DNA of 64,000 nucleotides. Origin: Bog-257 sp963805985. GTDB lineage: Bacteria; Acidobacteriota; Terriglobia; Terriglobales; Acidobacteriaceae. Where the stretch lies: contig CAWDWG010000013.1 in assembly GCA_963805985.1 (NCBI GenBank), forward strand, positions 124,001 to 188,000. The letters are read 5' to 3'. The notes under the pieces were generated by a model, which saw only the letters and a list, made by a program, of their open reading frames with translations, was not told the DNA's origin and did no database searches. The position numbers were made by a program, and so were the translations under genes. Below, piece after piece: positions 17,375-25,795 of the stretch. Numbering within the stretch: the stretch's first letter is position 1; each line of letters starts with the position of its first letter.

Positions 17375-18661
17375 TTACTTTGCCGTGACCGTAATGGTTG
17401 TCGATGCCGACTTTGCGGGATCGGCCTTGCTGGTGGCGGCCACGTGATAGGTTCCCGGAGTTTTCGGCGCCATGTAGACGGCCAGGGATGACACGCCTCC
17501 GTCTTTGGCCTTGGCTCCGCGGGGAACGACGCGCCCGCCGGAATCTCCTTCGTCGATCGTCCACTCCACGTTGTAATTATCCGTACCGGTAACGGTTGCG
17601 GCGAGATCGTAGGCGTGTCCGGCAGCCACCTTGGCCCGCGCGGGAGAGATGGTTACGCCAACCGCGGCGGCAGAAGTCGCAGTCTTGGTGGGCAACGACG
17701 AGCGCAACATCCACACGGCCGCACCAGCGCCGGAGAGAAGGATCACGGCCACCACCATCTCGACGACTGAAAGGCCGCGCCGTCTCCGAACCCGCAAATT
17801 GGAGATCGCATCGACACCGCTGGGATCGGAGAGTGGATGCTCCTCGGGACGATCGTCGAAAGCCTTGCCGGAGACCGGGGCTGCAGCATATCCGGCGAAG
17901 GACGGCACGCCGTAGTTCTGTTCGCTGGCTACTGCGGCTACTGCCGGTTGCGGTCGAGTGGGCTGATCGAGTTTCGCTTTGCAGCGCTCGCAATACAAGT
18001 CATCATCGCCAACCAGCCTGTGGCATTGGGGACATAGCCTCACCGGCCGAACCCCAGCGTCTACAGCAACGTTGTCGGGCTTCGGTGTCTCGCGCGGCGT
18101 AGTCGAAGTTGTCTCGACGGGCGGCGCTTGCTGCGCAACGGCGACTCGCTCAGCCTGTGGCTGCGGAGCCTCAGCCGACTGAAGGGCTATAGCCGCAGTT
18201 GCGGAGGGCTTCTCTGCCGGAACTTCGCCTTGCCGGGAACGCTTCTCTTCTTCCGGTACGGACTGGGCGCGCGTGTCCGCAACCTGTGGCTTCGGGTCCG
18301 GAGAGGTCACTCGCGCAGCATCGCGCGCGGCATCTGGAGAAGCCGTCTTCCCTGCATCCGAAACCGGCGGCACCGCAGGAATCGCCGGAGTGCTGACGAC
18401 TACCGGAGGCTTTTCTTCGACCGTCGCTGCGCTGGCAGCTTCGGTGAGGAGAGCTTTGGGAATCGGCAACGGCCGTTGTAGCTCCGCTGTTGAGGTGGCT
18501 ATGGCGATGGGAGCATCGCCAGTGGCAGCTGCGGCGGCACCTGCCGCTACCGCCGATTCAATAGGTTCTTGCGGGAGCGGTACGCCGCAGGCGCGACAGA
18601 ATTTGTCGCCGCGGTCGATACCTTGTCCACAGGCTTTGCAAAACATGGGCCAGATCTTCAT
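17375..18661 (-). CDS. zinc-ribbon membrane protein with C-terminal Ig-like domain, paired with the kinase gene
   Basis: A 428-residue protein. The N-terminal zinc ribbon is MFCKACGQGIDRGDKFCRACG (Cys pairs at about 7/10 and 22/25), followed by a long Ala/Pro/Glu-rich linker. A second ribbon (LCPQCHRLVGDDDLYCERC) lies near residue 215, and one transmembrane helix near 320 (VVEMVVAVILLSGAGAAVWM). A C-terminal extracytoplasmic Ig-like domain (about 355-428) ends in TYHVAATSKADPAKSASTTI. Its ATG at 18661 overlaps the stop of the upstream kinase gene (ATGA), so they are co-translated. I infer a membrane partner, substrate or sensor for the kinase; function is unknown. Confidence 0.75.
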   Translation of the reverse strand: MKIWPMFCKACGQGIDRGDKFCRACGVPLPQEPIESAVAAGAAAAATGDAPIAIATSTAELQRPLPIPKALLTEAASAATVEEKPPVVVSTPAIPAVPPVSDAGKTASPDAARDAARVTSPDPKPQVADTRAQSVPEEEKRSRQGEVPAEKPSATAAIALQSAEAPQPQAERVAVAQQAPPVETTSTTPRETPKPDNVAVDAGVRPVRLCPQCHRLVGDDDLYCERCKAKLDQPTRPQPAVAAVASEQNYGVPSFAGYAAAPVSGKAFDDRPEEHPLSDPSGVDAISNLRVRRRRGLSVVEMVVAVILLSGAGAAVWMLRSSLPTKTATSAAAVGVTISPARAKVAAGHAYDLAATVTGTDNYNVEWTIDEGDSGGRVVPRGAKAKDGGVSSLAVYMAPKTPGTYHVAATSKADPAKSASTTITVTAK

Positions 18662-21399
18662 GGTTGCGCCTGCTGTTGTGTGAGCATTACAACGTCGGTA
18701 TTGTTGCGGCCGCGCGCTGCCGCCAGCCGCTTGTTCTTCCAATCGTAGTCGTAACTGTAGATGATCAGGTCATTGAAGTTGGTCACCGGAGTTATGCTAC
18801 TGGTGCCAATCGGCTGCATCGCCATATTGGAAACACCTTTGGCGGTAACCGGATAATACAGCGACTTGCCATCCGGCGAGAACTGAAAGTAATTGGAAAT
18901 TCCAAACACCGTGGGGAAGGTCTTGACCGGCAACCCGCCCTGCGCGGGGAGAATTGCGATTTCAACCTTGGTATTGACGCCGGTACCCTCTTCGATGAAG
19001 GCTGCGATTTGCTTTCCGTCCGGCGAGAAAATGCCGAACTCGGCAACCTTGTCGCTCATCTGCTTAGCATCGCCGCCCATGACCGGCATCTGCATCAGCA
19101 ACTTCTTGCCCGAGTCGATGCTCACGTAGAGAAACGACTTGCTATCGGGTGAGCAGAAGGCATTCTGATCCTGTTTGCCTTTGGTGACGGGGGTCGCTGA
19201 GCCGTTTTGCAGATCGAGGCGCCAGATGCTGATGCCCTTCGTGTCCTTGTTGCCCATCGAGAAGAGTGCGTAGGCGCCGTTCGGGCAAACGGACAAGCCC
19301 GACATCAGGAGATGTTCCTGAAAGACCACGCTGCGGTTGCTGCCATCGGCATTCATGGTGGCGATGTGGCCCTGGAAGTCCATTGCCACCAGGCGGCCGT
19401 CGGGCAGCCAGCCCACGCCGATGTCGTCGTGGTTGTCGATCTCTTTGGCATTGGCGCTGTCATTGGGATCGGAACTCATCGTGTAAATGCCGGCTTCCGG
19501 CGTGATCTGGATGGCGACCAGTTGGTTGCCGTCCTTGGTGATACCCAATGTACGATCGCTGTACGAATTGAGATCGTTGGTGATGCGATGCAGCTTGCCG
19601 GCAGCAATTGCGATCTCACCAACTTGCCCATTCCAGTCGCTGGAAAGATCGTGGAAGATGAGGACCAGATGCTTGCCATCCGGCGTCCACGCCGGTTTGT
19701 GCAGTATCCCGCCAGCGGCGTAAACCGTCTTTTCCTTGCCTGTCTCCGGATTGAGCAGGACCAACCGTCCGGGATCATGGCTTCCCGGCGCGAGCACAGC
19801 CGCTGCGATCCATTTGCCGTCGGGCGACCAGGCCGGATCGAAATAACCCGGTATGGGGAGCTTGGAAAGGACGTGCTCAGCACTGCCGTCGGCGTGAGCG
19901 ATGATTAGAGTGGAACTCGCATCGGTGGAACTGTCGCGCAGAAAAACGATCTGCTGACCATCGGGCGAGAAGCTGACCGCGCTGTCGACATCGTCGACCA
20001 ACTTGCGAGGCGTGCCGCCCAGCACCGGAATCTGGTAGAGGAAGCCGACGCCCTGATGTTGCGTGTCGCCGCGCACGAAGTAGAGGAAGTCGCCATTGGG
20101 CGAGAAGGTCAGCCCCTGATATCCGCCTTCCGACGCGGGCATGATTTGCGCGTTGCTGGCGGTTGCGACGTGCCGCATCCAGAGGCTTTGCTGCCCATGC
20201 CCTTCGTCGACAACGTTGACGACATATTTTCCGTCCGGCGAAATCGTCGCCAGGATTACATGGCCGGAGTTGGTGAGCTTCTCCATGGCCATGTTCTGGA
20301 AAGGAATAGGTCCGGCATCGCCGCGCCATGCGACAAAGCGGTTGTAGAGACCGAATGCGCCCGCGCCGATCATGATCAGGCTGATCGCTAAAACGATATT
20401 GACCCCGCTGCGACGAGCTTTTGCACGCGTGGCGGAGGCTTGCGTGGCGAAATCTTCGGTTGGCCGCGCGACGGAGGTGGAAGCCGATGAAGCCGCCGCA
20501 ACACCGGATCGCGAACTGTAGCCCGAACTGTCGCGCTTGAGCCGCTTCAAATCGGCTCGCATCTCAGCGGCGCTCTGATAACGCAGGTCGCGGTCTTTCT
20601 CCAGCGCCTTGTCGATGATCTCGTCCAGCTTCAGCGGCAGCGCGGGGTTCAGTTCGGCGGGCGGACGCGGCGCGCGATCGAGAATTCCCTGGAAGATGAC
20701 CGCTGATGTGTTGCCATCGAAAGGAACTTTGCCCGTCGCCATCTCGTAGAGAATTCCGCCGAGAGAGAACAGATCGCTGCGCCCGTCCAGTTCCTCGCCC
20801 CGTGCCTGCTCAGGAGACATGTAGGCGACCGTACCCACCGCGGTCCCGGGCGAGGTGAGCATGAGGGGGGAGGACGTCGGAGCGTTGCCAGCCGCAGTTT
20901 CCATCGCGGCCCGGCGGTTGTAGACCAGCTTTGCCAGTCCAAAGTCCAGGATCTTGGCTTGCCCACGGGTGGTGACGAAAATATTTGCCGGCTTCAGGTC
21001 GCGGTGGACGATGCCTTTGGTGTGAGCGACGTCCAGGGCGTCGGTGACCTGAGTGCCAATGTCGAGAATTTTGTCCAGCGGCAGCGGGTGGCCGTCGATC
21101 CTCTGCTCGAGGCTTTGACCTTCCAGCAACTCCATGGCGATGAAGCTCTGGCCGTCGCACTCTTCGATGGCGTAGATCGTGCAGATATTAGGGTGGTTGA
21201 GCGCAGAGGCAGCGCGCGCCTCCAGCTTGAAACGCTCCAGGGAAGTGGAATCCTGTTCCAGCTCACGCGGCAAAAATTTGAGGGCCACGTGACGGCCCAG
21301 GCGGGAATCTTCAGCCTCATAGACCACACCCATTCCGCCAGCGCCCAACTTCTTGACGATGGTGTAGTGCAGGATGTTTTTCCCGACGAGGGTTTCCAA
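18658..21399 (-). CDS. Ser/Thr protein kinase with C-terminal TolB/WD40-like beta-propeller
   Basis: About 913 residues. The Hanks-type kinase domain (about 9-290) has the glycine loop KLGAGGMGVVYEAEDSRLG, the VALKF lysine, HRDLKPANIFV, DFGLAK and a GTVAYMSPEQARG activation segment. A transmembrane helix near 345-365 (VNIVLAISLIMIGAGAFGLY) is followed by a large extracytoplasmic propeller of PD40-type blades (ISPDGKYVVNVVDE, FSPNGDFLYFVRGD, WSPDGKWIAAAVLA, FSPDGKSLYYPV). I chose the TTG at 21399 because a GGAG stands ten bases upstream and the kinase domain begins right after; an ATG at 21516 is the alternative. The propeller presumably senses a periplasmic ligand. This architecture is common in acidobacteria. 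Confidence 0.88.
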   Translation of the reverse strand: METLVGKNILHYTIVKKLGAGGMGVVYEAEDSRLGRHVALKFLPRELEQDSTSLERFKLEARAASALNHPNICTIYAIEECDGQSFIAMELLEGQSLEQRIDGHPLPLDKILDIGTQVTDALDVAHTKGIVHRDLKPANIFVTTRGQAKILDFGLAKLVYNRRAAMETAAGNAPTSSPLMLTSPGTAVGTVAYMSPEQARGEELDGRSDLFSLGGILYEMATGKVPFDGNTSAVIFQGILDRAPRPPAELNPALPLKLDEIIDKALEKDRDLRYQSAAEMRADLKRLKRDSSGYSSRSGVAAASSASTSVARPTEDFATQASATRAKARRSGVNIVLAISLIMIGAGAFGLYNRFVAWRGDAGPIPFQNMAMEKLTNSGHVILATISPDGKYVVNVVDEGHGQQSLWMRHVATASNAQIMPASEGGYQGLTFSPNGDFLYFVRGDTQHQGVGFLYQIPVLGGTPRKLVDDVDSAVSFSPDGQQIVFLRDSSTDASSTLIIAHADGSAEHVLSKLPIPGYFDPAWSPDGKWIAAAVLAPGSHDPGRLVLLNPETGKEKTVYAAGGILHKPAWTPDGKHLVLIFHDLSSDWNGQVGEIAIAAGKLHRITNDLNSYSDRTLGITKDGNQLVAIQITPEAGIYTMSSDPNDSANAKEIDNHDDIGVGWLPDGRLVAMDFQGHIATMNADGSNRSVVFQEHLLMSGLSVCPNGAYALFSMGNKDTKGISIWRLDLQNGSATPVTKGKQDQNAFCSPDSKSFLYVSIDSGKKLLMQMPVMGGDAKQMSDKVAEFGIFSPDGKQIAAFIEEGTGVNTKVEIAILPAQGGLPVKTFPTVFGISNYFQFSPDGKSLYYPVTAKGVSNMAMQPIGTSSITPVTNFNDLIIYSYDYDWKNKRLAAARGRNNTDVVMLTQQQAQP

Positions 21400-21558
21400 G
21401 GCGCACGTTCTCCAGCTACTTCGACTGTATTGCGGCAGAAAGGTAGCGTCAAGGCACGGAAGTTTGGGGTCGTTACTGCGCGGCGTAGAATTGAGAACCG
21501 GTTGACTTAGCCACAAAGTGGAAGTGGCTCGTTCTTGATTTTCACGAGGCGCACCGGA

Positions 21559-22728
21559 TCATCGCGGCATATTCCTGATTAGGAAATCTCCGAACAGCGG
21601 AACAGTGAACGCCGTGTCCCCATATGCCGGACTGTAGATCATGCCCTTCTGGATTATGCTTGACCTAATCGGCGCTATTGATTGCGGTTTCACACGCAGC
21701 GCGGCTGCGATGTCCCCGGATCGCTGGTTGCCTTCGCCAAGACTGGCCAGCGCCCGCATGTATTCCTTTTCTCGCGGCGTCAGCCGATCAAAGCGCCCCC
21801 GAAAGAAGCTCTGATCCAAATTGGCGATGGCGAGCTTGCTGGCCTCCTTGATGTTCTCCAGCGTAATAGGTGACGCCGAAGCGATGTTCCAAGCCTCATG
21901 ACCCCATTGTTGTAAGAAATACGGATAACCTTGTGTTTCGCGCAGAATTTCTTGTATCGCCGGGTCGGTGAATTCAACTTGATGGCTTCGAACAGGGCTT
22001 TGCAGCGCGCTCGCCGAATCCGTTTCGTTAAGTTGGCCCACCGCCGGAAAGTCGAACAGACGCTCTGCATAAGACTTCGATTTTCCCGTAAGGCCAACAA
22101 TTTGTGGCAGCCCCGCACCAACGAGAACCAAAGGAAGGTTCCGCTGATTGACCCGGTGGATAGCCATTATCAATGCGCTTAGTTCCTTTTCATCGAGATA
22201 CTGCAACTCGTCCACGCAGATCGCTACGGCAGTGTTCCGGTCCACCGCGGCCTCCCCTATCGCAGCGAACAGTTCGCCCAGGTCGGATTCTAGGTCGCCG
22301 CTGTCTGCGCTGCCTAGCTCGGGGTCCACGGAAATCTCGACCTCGGAAACCTTTAACTTCAGTCCCTTAACAAAGCTGCTTAGCACCCGGAAACCGCGCT
22401 TTACTTTGTCGCTGGCGTTTTGCATTGCATCCAGCGAAAAAAGAATCTGTCGCAATGGGGGTATCAGCAGCTCAGATAGACGCTTATCCTCGTGGGACTC
22501 AATCAAAACAGACTTATAGCCCTCGTCTTGAGCCGCCTCCCATATCCTGTTTAGCAAGACGGTTTTACCCACTCCGCGTAATCCCACTAGAATCATGCTT
22601 TTCGATGGTTTCCGATTCCTTATGCGCGCCAGCGCAACGCCAGCAGCGGACAATATGCCATCGCGACCAGCAAGTTCTGGGGGCTGACTCCCCGCTCCCG
22701 GCGCGAATGGATTTATCTTGGGATCCAT
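21559..22728 (-). CDS. AAA ATPase (ORC/archaeal-ATPase-like) with winged-helix C-terminus
   Basis: A 389-residue P-loop protein. The Walker A is GLRGVGKT (49-56) and the Walker B AVAICVDELQYL with Asp173-Glu174; sensor-like residues follow in LPLVLVGAGLPQI. The C-terminal third (about 300-389) contains LTPREKEYMRALASLGEG and a helix-turn-helix with SGDIAAALRVKPQSIAPIRSSIIQKGMI, a winged-helix shape. It resembles the AAA proteins of the ATPase/ORC family often found as single genes in mobile or defence settings. No effector gene adjoins it. Base composition is lower in GC than the neighbours, hinting at acquisition. Function unknown. Confidence 0.75.
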   Translation of the reverse strand: MDPKINPFAPGAGSQPPELAGRDGILSAAGVALARIRNRKPSKSMILVGLRGVGKTVLLNRIWEAAQDEGYKSVLIESHEDKRLSELLIPPLRQILFSLDAMQNASDKVKRGFRVLSSFVKGLKLKVSEVEISVDPELGSADSGDLESDLGELFAAIGEAAVDRNTAVAICVDELQYLDEKELSALIMAIHRVNQRNLPLVLVGAGLPQIVGLTGKSKSYAERLFDFPAVGQLNETDSASALQSPVRSHQVEFTDPAIQEILRETQGYPYFLQQWGHEAWNIASASPITLENIKEASKLAIANLDQSFFRGRFDRLTPREKEYMRALASLGEGNQRSGDIAAALRVKPQSIAPIRSSIIQKGMIYSPAYGDTAFTVPLFGDFLIRNMPR

Positions 22729-22736
22729 TTATAGTG

Positions 22737-22780
22737 AGTTTAGCACAGTTTATGGCAGTCCAGGATAAACTAGATAAACT
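22737..22780 (-). promoter_or_regulatory. candidate operator with four AGTTTA half-sites upstream of the AAA ATPase gene
   Basis: On the plus strand the order is AGTTTA (22737), AGTTTAT (22747), then GATAAACT (22764) and GATAAACT (22773). Two direct half-sites face two inverted half-sites across a ten-base centre, nine bases upstream of the ATG. This looks like a dimer-of-dimers operator or a compact promoter; I could not assign clear -35 and -10 boxes. Confidence 0.4.
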
Positions 22781-22798
22781 CGCTAGTCATCTGTCCTG

Positions 22799-22831
22799 TG
22801 TAAAGAAGCTCGTTTGTAAAGAAGCTCGTTC
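22799..22831. repeat. 16-bp tandem duplication GTAAAGAAGCTCGTTT/C
   Basis: Two adjacent copies of GTAAAGAAGCTCGTT lie just downstream of the stop of the TPR membrane protein gene. The duplication is small and has no obvious role. Confidence 0.7.
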
Positions 22832-22843
22832 GCAAGTGCGGGT

Positions 22844-24790
22844 CTACTGCGCGAGCAGGCCTTCCGCGGCGTGTGAGCCCTGCTTCTGACTGGACACCAG
22901 TTTGGCCCGTTCGCGGGCAGCCTGAGCTTCGCTTGTGCGGCCGGCTTGATCCAAGGCTTTCGCCAGCAAGCTGTAGCCCAGCTCGGTCGGCTTGGAGGCG
23001 GTGGCGCGCTGGAAATCCTGGATCGCCTGATTGACATCGCCGCCACGCACCGCCAGCACGCCCGAGCCAATCCACGCGCGGTAGTTATTGGGATCGATCG
23101 CTATAGCCCTGTCGAAGCTCTGCTTGGCGTGCTCGCTGTCCTTCATATCGACATAGACCAGCCCGCGATTGCTGTACAGCTCCGCGCGGCCGAGACCGTC
23201 GGGCGTCTGGCTGATCATCTGGTCGTAGCGGGCGATTGCCTCCTGCAATCGGCCTTGCTGGTGGTCGTAAATGGCGATCTGGAGATTGCTGGTCGGATCG
23301 GAGGGATAAATCGCCAGCGCAGCGTGGAAGTGCTTCATGGCCTCGTCGGTCTGGCCCTGCTCGATCAGCAATAGCGCCAGATTGTCGTGAGCCACGTAGT
23401 TGTCGGTGCTGGAGTTGATGGCGTGCGTCCACAGCGTGATGTTGTCGTTCCAGTACGCCAGCTGATGGTGGGTCAGCACTGCCAAAATCACAAGGACGAT
23501 CGCTCCGGCGGTGCGAAGGACGGTGACCGAAACCTGTCGCGACTCCGCCATTTCAGCCACGCCCCACGAGATCATGATGAATAGCCCGATGAACGGTAAA
23601 TAGGCGTAGCGGTCGGCCATAGCCTGATTGCCGACGTGAACCAGGCCGATCATCGGGACCAGCGCTCCCAGAAACCAGAGCCAGCCTACCAGCAAGTAGC
23701 GATGGCCGCGGGCCATCACCGCCAGCGCTGTTATGCCCAGCAGCAGAACCAGCGCGGGAACGACCTGTACCATCGGCAAAACATGCCAGGGATGGGGATA
23801 GATGGGGATCAGGTTAGTAGGCCAGAAGCACTTGCCGATGTAGCGCACATACGCCACGATCGCGTTGGTCAGGCGGATGGAGAAGGGATACGTGTCGAGC
23901 GAGACGACGGCGCCGCCGGCCTTCTGCGCGATCACTGTAACCACGGCGCTGGCAGCACACAGCGCGAACAGCGGCACTTTCTCCTTCACCAGCCACCAGA
24001 AGCTGCGCGGCGGCGGAATCGGACCGGTCATGGTCGCGGACCGAATTCCAGAAGCCGCAGGCGCCAGCCGTTGCAGCGGCCAGTAGTCCCAGAGCAACAG
24101 GATGAAGGGAAACGTAATGATCTGCGGCTTCGACATCAGCCCCATCGCGAACAGCAACGCCATCGCGATGTAGCGCCCGACTGGAGACTGAGCTTTCCCC
24201 GCGTGCTTCGCCCCATCGCGCGCAGTACTGGCCGCCGCTACATACCAGCGATACGCTCCCAGGCCGAGCAGAAAGAACATCATGCTGAGCAGGTTTTTGC
24301 GCTCTGAGATCCACGCTACCGACTCGACGTTGACCGGATGCAGCGCAAATAATCCCGCAACCATCGCACTTCGCCCGACATATCCCGTCGCGCGCATCAG
24401 CACCCAATACAGCAGCAGCACGTTCACGATTTGCAGCAACATGTTCGTGACGTGATGACCGCCGGGCTCCAACTGAAACATCTGGACATCGATGGCGTGC
24501 GAGATCCAGGTCAGCGGATGCCAGTTGAACTGATAGAAGGTCGTGAACGCCCAGGAGATCGTGTCCCCATCGAGTCCCGACTGGATGTGAGGATTGTTGA
24601 CCACGTAGACGACGTCGTCATAGTTGAGGAAAGGGTGATGATCGACCGGCAGGTAAACGACAAACGTCGCCAGAGCCAGCAGGACGCCCACAATCACCCG
24701 CTCTTTCGCGAGCCACGCCCATCCACTTCTTTTCGGCGTCTCGGGAGCTGTCCTGGATCGCTTATTAGCTACTGCTGCCCTGGTCTTCAA
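22844..24790 (-). CDS. TMTC-like membrane protein with C-terminal TPR repeats
   Basis: About 648 residues. The N-terminal two thirds hold 11 or so transmembrane helices in a GT-C-like arrangement. The first extracytoplasmic loop contains FLNYDDVVYVVNNPHIQSG with an Asp-Asp pair, and a conserved HPVNVESVAWISERKNLLS follows; both are typical of TMTC-type proteins (putative O-mannosyltransferases in eukaryotes). Residues from about 480 to the end are TPR repeats (NYVAHDNLALLLIEQGQTDEA, YNQ-like, YRAWIGSGVLAVRGGDVNQA). I chose the TTG at 24790, which has GGGAG six bases upstream; the open frame runs to 24895. Bacterial homologues are uncharacterised; a role in protein glycosylation is inference. 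Confidence 0.75.
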   Translation of the reverse strand: MKTRAAVANKRSRTAPETPKRSGWAWLAKERVIVGVLLALATFVVYLPVDHHPFLNYDDVVYVVNNPHIQSGLDGDTISWAFTTFYQFNWHPLTWISHAIDVQMFQLEPGGHHVTNMLLQIVNVLLLYWVLMRATGYVGRSAMVAGLFALHPVNVESVAWISERKNLLSMMFFLLGLGAYRWYVAAASTARDGAKHAGKAQSPVGRYIAMALLFAMGLMSKPQIITFPFILLLWDYWPLQRLAPAASGIRSATMTGPIPPPRSFWWLVKEKVPLFALCAASAVVTVIAQKAGGAVVSLDTYPFSIRLTNAIVAYVRYIGKCFWPTNLIPIYPHPWHVLPMVQVVPALVLLLGITALAVMARGHRYLLVGWLWFLGALVPMIGLVHVGNQAMADRYAYLPFIGLFIMISWGVAEMAESRQVSVTVLRTAGAIVLVILAVLTHHQLAYWNDNITLWTHAINSSTDNYVAHDNLALLLIEQGQTDEAMKHFHAALAIYPSDPTSNLQIAIYDHQQGRLQEAIARYDQMISQTPDGLGRAELYSNRGLVYVDMKDSEHAKQSFDRAIAIDPNNYRAWIGSGVLAVRGGDVNQAIQDFQRATASKPTELGYSLLAKALDQAGRTSEAQAARERAKLVSSQKQGSHAAEGLLAQ

Positions 24791-25110
24791 CTTGATCTCC
24801 CACAATGCATGCAAACAGCTCCGGTATCGGGCTCGAGCGGCGAGATTCGACTCTATTGTGCATCGCGAGCAGCCGTCAAGACACCTTGTTCCCATCAGTC
24901 CACAGCTCGCGCGGGAACAAAATCCCTCCGGCCTTTCCGGGCGCGACGCCCAGCCAGGCCGTTAGAAGTGAGCATGTTTGTGACAACCCTTCCCGCAAGC
25001 CATCACTCCTAATACCTGGAACCCTGTTACGCCCTTGCCGCCCCGGCTCAGCATGGCTGACGTTGCGAGCGGTCACCGCTACGAAGTTTTTAGGAAGGAG
25101 AATTACCCAA
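24791..25110. other. intergenic region between divergent genes
   Basis: About 320 nt between the TPR membrane protein and the DUF4142 gene. I see no gene, hairpin or repeat. It must hold the promoters of both genes. A strong ribosome binding site AGGAAGGAG stands ten bases before the DUF4142 start. Confidence 0.5.
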
Positions 25111-25740
25111 ATGAACACGAAGAATATACTGCTCAGCTCGGCAGCGATGCTGCTGACGATAGGTTTGGGGATTGCCCAGAGCAGTACACCGGCCAAGACT
25201 GCCACTCCCAAACCTGGCTCGAATATGAACAGCTCTGACAGCAAGGTGTCGGAGGCAGATCAGCATTTCATGGACAAGGCCGCTCTGGGGAACATGGCGG
25301 AGGTCGACCTGGGAAAGCTGGCGGAACAAAACGCTCAGAGCCCCGAAGTCAAGACTTTCGCCGAGCGCATGGTCACCGATCATACGAAGGCGGACGACCA
25401 ATTGAAGCAGGTCGCCGCGCAACAGGGAGTTACATTACCCGCCGGGCTGAATACCGAGTTCGAGACTACCAGGGCTGCTCTAGCCAAGCTGCACGGGGAA
25501 GCCTTTGACAAGGCCTACATGAAAGACATGGTGACGGACCACAGGAAGGATGTCGCCGAGTTCCGGCACGAGTCCACTGCGGCGCAGGATCCCGCGCTGA
25601 AGGATTGGGTGGGCACAACTTTGCCGGTGCTGGAAAGCCACTTGCAGGACGCCGAGAAGGTTGCTCCTACAGTAGGCGTGGCAGAGGGTAAAGCCGAGAA
25701 AACCGGGAAAAAGAACACCATGGCCGCTGCATCGCACTGA
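25111..25740 (+). CDS. DUF4142 family exported protein
   Basis: A 209-residue protein. A signal peptide of about 23 residues (KNILLSSAAMLLTIGLGIAQ) precedes a low-complexity linker and the DUF4142 four-helix, ferritin-like domain. The domain begins DQHFMDKAALGNMAEVDLGKLA and contains VKTFAERMVTDHTKADDQLKQ, a KAYMKDMVTDHRKDVAEF helix and a final LPVLESHLQDAEKV; the repeated MV-TDH signature is diagnostic. The ATG at 25111 follows AGGAAGGAG and starts the signal peptide; an in-frame start far upstream at 24805 is not supported. Function unknown. Members are frequent in acidobacteria and myxobacteria and often linked with stress. Confidence 0.88.
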   Translation: MNTKNILLSSAAMLLTIGLGIAQSSTPAKTATPKPGSNMNSSDSKVSEADQHFMDKAALGNMAEVDLGKLAEQNAQSPEVKTFAERMVTDHTKADDQLKQVAAQQGVTLPAGLNTEFETTRAALAKLHGEAFDKAYMKDMVTDHRKDVAEFRHESTAAQDPALKDWVGTTLPVLESHLQDAEKVAPTVGVAEGKAEKTGKKNTMAAASH

Positions 25741-25795
25741 TTCGCAGCTCACGCCCGCGCTCGCCGCCGTCACGACGTCGGCGAGCGGGTCAGCT

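Noticed and set aside
24805..25110. An N-terminal extension of the DUF4142 protein
   Set aside because: The signal peptide begins at 25111 after a strong ribosome binding site; the extension would bury it.
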